DNA of 64,000 nt from Mycobacterium marinum (GTDB lineage: Bacteria > Actinomycetota > Actinomycetes > Mycobacteriales > Mycobacteriaceae), in contig NZ_CP024190.1 of assembly GCF_003391395.1 (NCBI RefSeq), positions 4,216,001 to 4,280,000 of the forward strand, given 5' to 3'. Made by a program: the position numbers and the translations under genes. Position 1 is the first letter of the stretch. Each line of letters begins with the position of its first letter. Below the pieces are notes generated by a model. That model had not been told where the DNA came from. It was given only the letters and a program-made list of their open reading frames with translations, and did no database searches. This document shows, piece by piece, positions 54,467 to 61,278 of the stretch.

Positions 54467-54597
54467 CGTTTTGCCCTTTCTCTCTTGGCGTTGGCTAGGC
54501 GTGAAATGGCTTGCAGGAGTGCGCGTGTGGCGCGTTCGCGGAGCGTTAGGCGGCCGATGATGCAGCCGCAAAACGGGCAGAAACTCGGACTAGTCAT
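54463..54597 (-). CDS. Small CPFCG zinc-knuckle phage protein (44 aa)
   Basis: MTSPSFCPFCGCIIGRLTLR..., followed by a basic helix. Start and stop both overlap their neighbours in ATGA, which strongly supports translation despite its small size. Function unknown. Confidence 0.65.
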   Translation of the reverse strand: MTSPSFCPFCGCIIGRLTLRERATRALLQAISRLANAKRERAKR

Positions 54598-54881
54598 TGT
54601 CCTAGTCCGAGTAGCGCGGCGATCTGGTTTCTGGTGCCGTCGATGGTGAGCCAGCCGACGCCTTCGACTTGGATGTTGACGCCGTCGCCGAATACGGGAT
54701 CATCGTTTTCGTCGTAGCCGGTGATGTTGTCGGTGACGGCGGTGACGTGTGAGACGGCTGCGGCGAAGACACCGCCGCGGCTCACCCACCCGCCGGCATA
54801 GGTGTTGACCAGCCCGCTTGGTGGTGCGAGTGGTGTTGTGATCACCCAGGTTCCGGCCTGGTTGGTGTAGGGTGCGGCCAT
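54594..54881 (-). CDS. Hypothetical phage tail-region protein
   Basis: A 95-residue beta-rich product (VITTPLAPPSGLVNTYAGGW, GDGVNIQVEGVGWLTIDG). It begins at the stop of the large minor tail gene (TAATG). Probably a small tail-associated protein; no family recognised. Confidence 0.65.
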   Translation of the reverse strand: MAAPYTNQAGTWVITTPLAPPSGLVNTYAGGWVSRGGVFAAAVSHVTAVTDNITGYDENDDPVFGDGVNIQVEGVGWLTIDGTRNQIAALLGLGQ

Positions 54882-56932
54882 TAGGAGACTCCGTCTAGCG
54901 ATCGTAAGCGTAGATAGTTGGTGTATCCGGTGTTGGCGTTGAAGACACCGACCCCGATTTGGTCTGGTGTGCAGAAGTCGGTACGGCCGCCTGAATAAAG
55001 CGTTTGGTAGTCAACGCCATTGTGGGAGTACTCAATGAAGCGGGTGGTGCCGTTGTCGCGAAATTGCACCCAGTTCGGGATACCGCCCGAAAGGAACTGC
55101 ACGTAGCGGGACTTGTAGGCGGCCGAGAATGTGCTCGTGTTAGTCCACTTTGCGGCGCGCAGTAAAGCGCCGGAGCCGAATGCGCTGCTAGATACGACGA
55201 GTTCGAGTGTCACGAATTTACCGCTCGACGATTCGCGCAGGACTATTCCCATGGCCCACGCATCGGTGCTGGCCGCGTCCATCGCCGTCAACTCCACATT
55301 GAATCTGGCAGTGTAGTTTGAACTCGGCGTGAGGGTTCGGACTTGCAGGTGGTAAGAACCGGTGCCATCGGAAGGCGCGGTGAACAGCATGGCGTCTTTG
55401 TTCGCGGCCCAGGTTGTTGATCCAGCGTTGACCGCCGACCAACCCGACGACGGCGGCGCGGTGAAGTACCCGAGCGGCCCCCCCCAGACGCGCCGCCAGT
55501 CCGTTCCGTCGTCGAGCAGGGTAAGCCCGACATCCTCGCACCAGTAGGTGCGGCCAGCGTTGCCCGCGGCGGGCAGGCTGGCGAAATCGAAAGCGCCGGG
55601 ACCGTTATCGGCGATCGTGATCGAATCCAGCGTTGGCGGATAAGCCTGATCTGACTCGGCAGAATTCAGTGCCGCCTGCACGCCAAAACCCCAACTAAGA
55701 TTGCTGGACCCCAGCGCCGCATATGTTGTACTGCTGTCATCCCAGGACAAAACCGTTGTCCCGCCACGCTTCAGCCTGAATTGTCGCTCACCAACATCGG
55801 GATCGCCAGCCCACAAAGAAAACGTTTCCCCAGCACCAACATATGTCCCAAGGCTTACCGGACTTCCGATATACGTTTCGCTGCCACCGTTTTTATACCC
55901 GAACTGACAAAAGCGCTCCTGGGGCATTACCGTCTTGATTTCGGCAAAGACATACTCTGATTGATCATCGCTCACCCTGGCGTAGAGTCGTAACCAGAGC
56001 GAATCTCCACCAGATTTTGGCAACCCTCCCGAAAATCCAACGGTCCAAACAATCTTCTGATAATTCGTCTGCGTGTACTGGTCGTCGGTGGCGGTGCGAC
56101 GACAGAACACCGACCTGGTTACCGGATCACCAATCACCCAGGCGGCCCGATGCCCGTCAGCGATGGCGATATAGCCATCCGAGCTGTCGCCACCCGAGTA
56201 GGTTTCCGTCCAATACCCAGTGCCGCCAAGGGAGCTCGCCTCAACCCTCTCGAAATCATCTCCACCAAACACGCCGCTCGCCCCCGATGCTGCTGCCGCA
56301 GCCTGCAACTGCGCGACCGCTGTTGAGATGCCGACAATCACCTCACGCTGCGACGCCATCGCCGACGACACTGCCGAGGTCTGCGCAGTCGATGCGCTCC
56401 CCCCGTTAATCCCGTTCAGGAACCCGGCGAACGCGCCCTCCCACGCCTGCCCAAAAGTCGTCACCGCCGAAGTCGCACCACCAATGACGTTGTCCACCAC
56501 GTCATCGAGACCGTCCACCGCGCCGGCAAGCGCGGCACCCACCTGCGCCGCCGTCGAAACGGCCGCGCTAGAGATGATGGCTGCCACGTCCGTAACCGCG
56601 TTCTGCGCGTTGGTGATTCCAGCGCTCACCGCGGTCACTACCCCGCTGATATCCCCGGCGCTGAGCCCGGATATCAGCGAGTTGAACTTGGATTGCGCAT
56701 CCTCGATCAGCTCGCCGATCTGGATGAGCGCCTCAACCGGGTTGAACCCGAAAATCTCGATGGCCCCCAGCGCAACCGCGACCTGACGCAGGAACTCATT
56801 GACCAGCGCCGGGACGATCTGCTGTAGCTGCGCCCAACTGAACGGCAGCGTCGGCTGCCACGACGGCGCCGGCAGATTGTGGACCGGGTAGTTGGGAATC
56901 GCGGTGGCCCAGGTGGGCGGCTGCTCAGTCAT
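54881..56932 (-). CDS. Minor tail protein with lectin-like C-terminal region
   Basis: A 683-residue protein. The N-terminal helical, Ala-rich part (about 20-215) precedes two repeated beta-sandwich-like regions (about 225-440 and 470-683; FGGDDFERVEAS..., TWAANKDAMLFTAPSDG...). The second ends in DFCTPDQIGVGVFNAN, reminiscent of LamG/concanavalin-like carbohydrate-binding domains. A receptor-binding or fibre role at the tail tip is likely (inference). It is coupled to both neighbours by one- to four-base overlaps. Confidence 0.85.
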   Translation of the reverse strand: MTEQPPTWATAIPNYPVHNLPAPSWQPTLPFSWAQLQQIVPALVNEFLRQVAVALGAIEIFGFNPVEALIQIGELIEDAQSKFNSLISGLSAGDISGVVTAVSAGITNAQNAVTDVAAIISSAAVSTAAQVGAALAGAVDGLDDVVDNVIGGATSAVTTFGQAWEGAFAGFLNGINGGSASTAQTSAVSSAMASQREVIVGISTAVAQLQAAAAASGASGVFGGDDFERVEASSLGGTGYWTETYSGGDSSDGYIAIADGHRAAWVIGDPVTRSVFCRRTATDDQYTQTNYQKIVWTVGFSGGLPKSGGDSLWLRLYARVSDDQSEYVFAEIKTVMPQERFCQFGYKNGGSETYIGSPVSLGTYVGAGETFSLWAGDPDVGERQFRLKRGGTTVLSWDDSSTTYAALGSSNLSWGFGVQAALNSAESDQAYPPTLDSITIADNGPGAFDFASLPAAGNAGRTYWCEDVGLTLLDDGTDWRRVWGGPLGYFTAPPSSGWSAVNAGSTTWAANKDAMLFTAPSDGTGSYHLQVRTLTPSSNYTARFNVELTAMDAASTDAWAMGIVLRESSSGKFVTLELVVSSSAFGSGALLRAAKWTNTSTFSAAYKSRYVQFLSGGIPNWVQFRDNGTTRFIEYSHNGVDYQTLYSGGRTDFCTPDQIGVGVFNANTGYTNYLRLRSLDGVS

Positions 56933-57771
56933 CAGACGGGCACCGCCAGGACGCCGACACGGGTGGTCGTGGAGCTCGTGGTGTAATCGTCAGCACCGCC
57001 CTGTTTTTCGACCCGGAAATAGACGTTGGTCGTGTTCGTGGCTGTCAGCAGCTCGTAATCGAATTCATTGGTGGGCAACGCCGGAACCAGGATGAGCCGG
57101 TCCTTGGCTCCACCCAGGCCGGGGCAGCGGCCGATAATGTCGCCGGTACTTGCGTCGCCGATGCGGGCCAGCAGATCGACCGTGACATCCGATCCCGTGT
57201 TGCCCGTGACGATGGTGTAGGCAAACGGAATCAAGCGCCGGTCATAGGTCTTGGCGTCGATCGCCACGGTCGCCAGCGTGTTGTTGGCCGTCGCAGCGCC
57301 CGTGTTACTGATCGTGGTCGGCCGGTAGACCTGACAGACCTTCTGGTCGATCGCCTCGAAGTCCGTGGCGCCCGAGTTGACCGCGAGTATCTGAGTGGCC
57401 GCCGCCGTGTAGTCGGTGGGGTCCAGCACGGTGTTGCCGTCGTCGCCCTTCGCGCCCTTGTGCAGCGCGAGATTGAGCTGGTACACACCAGGGGTGTCAT
57501 CGTCGGGCGGAGTGATCTCGGTCCACGAGGCGGAATCCGCTGTGGCGTCCGTGGGCTCCAACGCGGTGAAGCTGATCGTGGTGTCAATCTCCGCGTGCTT
57601 ACCGGGCGCCCCCTGCACCAGCGGTCCCACGGTGCCGATCCCACCGTCGGGTGTGCCGACGAAAAAATAGACGCCGGCATTCGGATCGGACTCCTTGGCG
57701 ATGAGAGACAGGGTGGAGACCTGCCAGTACTCCTTGCCGCCGAAGGTGATAGTCGGCCATGGTGAAGTCAA
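56932..57771 (-). CDS. Minor tail protein
   Basis: A 279-residue product with a phage baseplate-type N-terminal part (GVYFFVGTPDGGIGTVGPLVQGAPGKHAEID, HKGAKGDDGNT) and a beta-rich C-terminal half. The collagen-like GAKGDDG turn is common in tail appendage proteins. The exact role is unknown. Confidence 0.8.
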   Translation of the reverse strand: MTSPWPTITFGGKEYWQVSTLSLIAKESDPNAGVYFFVGTPDGGIGTVGPLVQGAPGKHAEIDTTISFTALEPTDATADSASWTEITPPDDDTPGVYQLNLALHKGAKGDDGNTVLDPTDYTAAATQILAVNSGATDFEAIDQKVCQVYRPTTISNTGAATANNTLATVAIDAKTYDRRLIPFAYTIVTGNTGSDVTVDLLARIGDASTGDIIGRCPGLGGAKDRLILVPALPTNEFDYELLTATNTTNVYFRVEKQGGADDYTTSSTTTRVGVLAVPV

Positions 57772-57785
57772 CTGCGTTCTCCTGC

Positions 57786-59513
57786 CTACGAATTAGGGGT
57801 GAGCATGATGACGTTGGCGATCTCCTGAAGTCCGGTCACCAACATCTGCAGGCGCGGTATCGGTGGCAATTCGCCGCGGCCGTCGCCGATCTGCAAGAAC
57901 AGGTCGCGCTCGGTGGCGCTGAACTTCCAGAAGATGAGCTCGAGATAGTCAGTAAACAACCGCTGCGCTCCGGTGGCCGAGCTGTAGACCAGAGACATGA
58001 GGCCGCCGCGAGCGATGTCACGACCCAGGGCGATCACTTCGCCATGGCGCACAACCAACTGCCCCGCCGTGTAGCCCCGGCTATCCCAAAACGCGATGAT
58101 GAACGAAAATAGGGCCTCGATATTGTAGGGGGCCGAATTCGTTGCAGTGAATACCTCTATGCCCGGATGGTATGGTCCGACATCGGCGCGGCGGCCATAT
58201 AATTGGATGACCTGGAAGGCCATTATGCTGTCGTTGAGAAACCCCGAAAGCAGGTCCGATGGAATTCCGGTCAGACCCACCAAAATCATAACCGCGTCGA
58301 TGATCCAGCTCAGAAAGGCATTGATCAAATCATTGAGCCACCGGGGGCTCTTTCCGCCGACGATATGATTCCATCCCATCGGTGTGTGCTGGGAAACTTT
58401 CATCTTGACGATGGGTGAGCGCGGATCCTCCGCGCCCGGCCGGGGTGCGACCACAGCAATCAGCGGGCGCCCGAAATTCAGGCCAACCTGAGGAACGATG
58501 TACACGCCCTCGGGCGCGTAGTACCCCTGGGGATTGAGGATCGGGGCCAGCAGGTTGCCCAACAGTGAGCCCTGGATATCGACGGCCGTGCGCAGCGCCG
58601 AATCCAGGATCGTCTTGGTCGGCCCCTCAACCTGCGATCGGTCCTTGACCGTCACGACATAGGTGACCTGCGTCAGGTTCGCCCACCGATCCGGCTGTGG
58701 CATCCCCGGCCGCCACAGATCAACCCGCACGTCCACGCCGTAGGGCCGCGTAATTTCGGTGATGACCGTCCCGCACGACTCCATGCGCACGGTCTTGGCG
58801 TAGAGCGGGCTGGTATCTAGGAATGGGTTGGTCCTGACCACGTACAGTGGCGTTTTCAACGCGGTGAAGATGTTGCCGTTGGACTGCAGCAGCGTGCCGA
58901 TCCACGCCCGCAAGTCCGGGTTGAGAGACAGGGCGTTGTTCAGAAATTCGTTGATTCCTGACTGAATGCGTATTGCGCATTCGCTGATCATATTCTCGAT
59001 GACCGTGACCAGCGGACCGAAGAATACGGCGTGCGAAAATGGCTGGAACTGGATTGGCATCCACCACACCGGCCAGATTTGCAGGTAATTGAGAATATCC
59101 CAGATTCCCCGGCAATTCAGGGTCGAGGTGTAGGCGCCCTTCTCATATTCCCAGTCGTGAGATTTAACGTAGAACGGGAAGACAAGGCCGCCGACTTCCA
59201 TTTCCACGCCGACCATTGTTTGCTCGCAGCCGTAGAAATGCTCGACCAGATCCGATTCGCCCTTGACCTTGATGGTCGCCGTCGGCACGTTATTGCGCGG
59301 GTCGGCCCCGGAGTTCTCCATCAGGTCGCCGCCGATGGGGCCGACGCGGTTCCAGAGACGGTCGCTGACGTAGTGCACAGGCTCGATCGACACCGCAGCG
59401 CGGATCTCGGCCAGCTTGTCGGCTGCCGCCGCACGTTGCTCGAGCGTGCCGTAGGTGAGCTGGTGGTTGAGTTCGGCCAGCTCGGCGCTGGTAGGGGGCT
59501 CGGGGGCGGTCAC
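57786..59513 (-). CDS. Minor tail protein, Gp37-like
   Basis: A 575-residue protein from the minor tail block, similar in character to the Gp37-like proteins of actinobacterial siphophages. There is a phage-hub-like N-terminal part (LVEHFYGCEQTMVGVEMEVGG), a hydrophobic central stretch (SWIIDAVMILVGLTGIPSDLL) and a C-terminal FWKFSATERDLFLQIGDGRGE. It probably belongs to the tail tip/baseplate hub. Confidence 0.82.
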   Translation of the reverse strand: MTAPEPPTSAELAELNHQLTYGTLEQRAAAADKLAEIRAAVSIEPVHYVSDRLWNRVGPIGGDLMENSGADPRNNVPTATIKVKGESDLVEHFYGCEQTMVGVEMEVGGLVFPFYVKSHDWEYEKGAYTSTLNCRGIWDILNYLQIWPVWWMPIQFQPFSHAVFFGPLVTVIENMISECAIRIQSGINEFLNNALSLNPDLRAWIGTLLQSNGNIFTALKTPLYVVRTNPFLDTSPLYAKTVRMESCGTVITEITRPYGVDVRVDLWRPGMPQPDRWANLTQVTYVVTVKDRSQVEGPTKTILDSALRTAVDIQGSLLGNLLAPILNPQGYYAPEGVYIVPQVGLNFGRPLIAVVAPRPGAEDPRSPIVKMKVSQHTPMGWNHIVGGKSPRWLNDLINAFLSWIIDAVMILVGLTGIPSDLLSGFLNDSIMAFQVIQLYGRRADVGPYHPGIEVFTATNSAPYNIEALFSFIIAFWDSRGYTAGQLVVRHGEVIALGRDIARGGLMSLVYSSATGAQRLFTDYLELIFWKFSATERDLFLQIGDGRGELPPIPRLQMLVTGLQEIANVIMLTPNS

Positions 59514-59571
59514 GCCTGATCCGCGCAGCCGAAAGCTGCCCTGGTCGAGACCAGAGCCAGGAACCTGGACA

Positions 59572-61278
59572 TCAGAGTGGGTACCGCCGCAGGGGGGTGC
59601 CCGCCGCGATGATCATGGAGTCTGCGTTTCCTCCGATGATCGACGCTGCGATGTACTGCGGCACAGGGGGTTTACCCACGGGCTTGGCAGGTATTGGGGC
59701 GCTGAAGCTGCCCGACAGCAGGGAGTATGGGTGACCTTGGGGCGGGACGATTCCGAAGATGGACTTGATCTGGTCGAACCACGCCGAGGTGTCCCCGCCG
59801 CCGGCGAATGACAGAAAGTCGCTGAGCGCCTTTTGCCAGATGTTTAGTTGCTGCGGGGTTGGCGCCACCGAGGTCATGTCCACGACCGGGCGTAGCTCGC
59901 GGTTGGTGCGTACCTGCATGATTTGGTTTTCCAGTAGCGGCCCGAACTGCACGAAATCGCTGCTTCCGGGCGCCGATGCCACCTGGAAGGTGCCGGGGCC
60001 AAAGAAGGTGTAGCGCGGGAACATTGGCTGATCGCCGGGGTTGATGAGCTTGAGAAAATCGCTCTGGTTACTCGATGAGGCGTTGTCGCCGAATAGCCAT
60101 CGGAACACCCCTATCGGGACGTTGTAGCCGCTGGCTGTGGCGCCGACGTGGAAGCCGAAGCCAGCACTGCGGTAGCCGCTTCCGACGCTCGATCCGGTAC
60201 CGGACTCGACCACGGTCTGTAGCGGAACACCGTTGGCGAACACCTTGAATATGCGCGCGCCCGAGGCGTATCCGCAGACCAGGCGGTATATCGAATAGGT
60301 GTGCGGAGGTGGTATCAGGCTTGAAGTCCACTCGCGCAGAACCGTTTCCGAGCCAGATGAGAAGTAGGAGAGCCTGAAGGTGTTATCCATGCCGATGCGC
60401 AGCCGGACACCGTCGTCACCGGCCGTGCCGCTATTGGCCATCCGGCCCCAGATGTCGATGTAGCTGTTGTACGGCAGCGGCACTCCCCGGATTGGTCCGA
60501 GGTGTATTTCGACGACCATGTTGTCGGTTGCCGTGGTGGACCCGACCCGGCGGAAGACGAAATCGTGCCCCGTTGTGGGGTCGCCCAAGTCGTCCACGGC
60601 TAGCGCCTGACTACCGTCCGCCTCGATATAGGCGCCACCGTCGCCGGACTCCGCAACAGTCCATCCTGCACCGAGTCCAGGGCTGGCGGTGTAGTCGAAA
60701 ATGTCGATGTCGCCGTCGAATTGGATTTTCAGCGAGTCGATGCTGTCGAAGGTCTGCCACAGCGCCCGGGGCGCGCGCCAGACCTGGGTGAACTTCTGGC
60801 TGTGTTGGGCCGCCCACATGATCTTGTCCGGCGGCGTCTTGAACCAGTGCACCGGCGCCCACCAGCGCCCGGACTGATGGTTGAGGTAGGCTAGCTCGCC
60901 GGTCTTGAGCTGGTGATTTGCTTCGATCCACAGGCGTGCCAGCGCCATTCGGTCCTTGGGGTCGTCGCCGACGAACCTGAGTTCGGCCGTGACCTCCGTC
61001 GGGTCGAACAGCGATCCGATAGGCGTGACTCCGTGCTGGGTGGCGCCCTTCTGGTCGATCATCTGCCACGGCGCAATGAGCCCCTTGAGGCTCTCGACGA
61101 CGACCGCGGCCTTGCGCGGGTCCGACCAGGGCGGGGCGAATCCGCCGAGCATGCGGAAGTCGGCGCCACCGTCATAGGAGTGGTAGTGCATCTGAGGCAG
61201 TAGCCCGGCGCGGAGGTGGTACTCGCCGGCCGGCGTCAACCCCTCGGGAACGCGGATGATGTCACTGAGGCTGGTCAT
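59572..61278 (-). CDS. Minor tail protein (distal tail-like)
   Basis: A 568-residue protein that directly follows the tape measure gene (ATGA overlap), the standard position of the distal tail protein. The N-terminal domain (WQMIDQKGATQHGV, LRFVGDDPKDRMALARLWIEA) resembles Dit-type proteins. A long insertion (about 190-410) has the look of a carbohydrate-binding beta-sandwich. Confidence 0.85.
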   Translation of the reverse strand: MTSLSDIIRVPEGLTPAGEYHLRAGLLPQMHYHSYDGGADFRMLGGFAPPWSDPRKAAVVVESLKGLIAPWQMIDQKGATQHGVTPIGSLFDPTEVTAELRFVGDDPKDRMALARLWIEANHQLKTGELAYLNHQSGRWWAPVHWFKTPPDKIMWAAQHSQKFTQVWRAPRALWQTFDSIDSLKIQFDGDIDIFDYTASPGLGAGWTVAESGDGGAYIEADGSQALAVDDLGDPTTGHDFVFRRVGSTTATDNMVVEIHLGPIRGVPLPYNSYIDIWGRMANSGTAGDDGVRLRIGMDNTFRLSYFSSGSETVLREWTSSLIPPPHTYSIYRLVCGYASGARIFKVFANGVPLQTVVESGTGSSVGSGYRSAGFGFHVGATASGYNVPIGVFRWLFGDNASSSNQSDFLKLINPGDQPMFPRYTFFGPGTFQVASAPGSSDFVQFGPLLENQIMQVRTNRELRPVVDMTSVAPTPQQLNIWQKALSDFLSFAGGGDTSAWFDQIKSIFGIVPPQGHPYSLLSGSFSAPIPAKPVGKPPVPQYIAASIIGGNADSMIIAAGTPLRRYPL

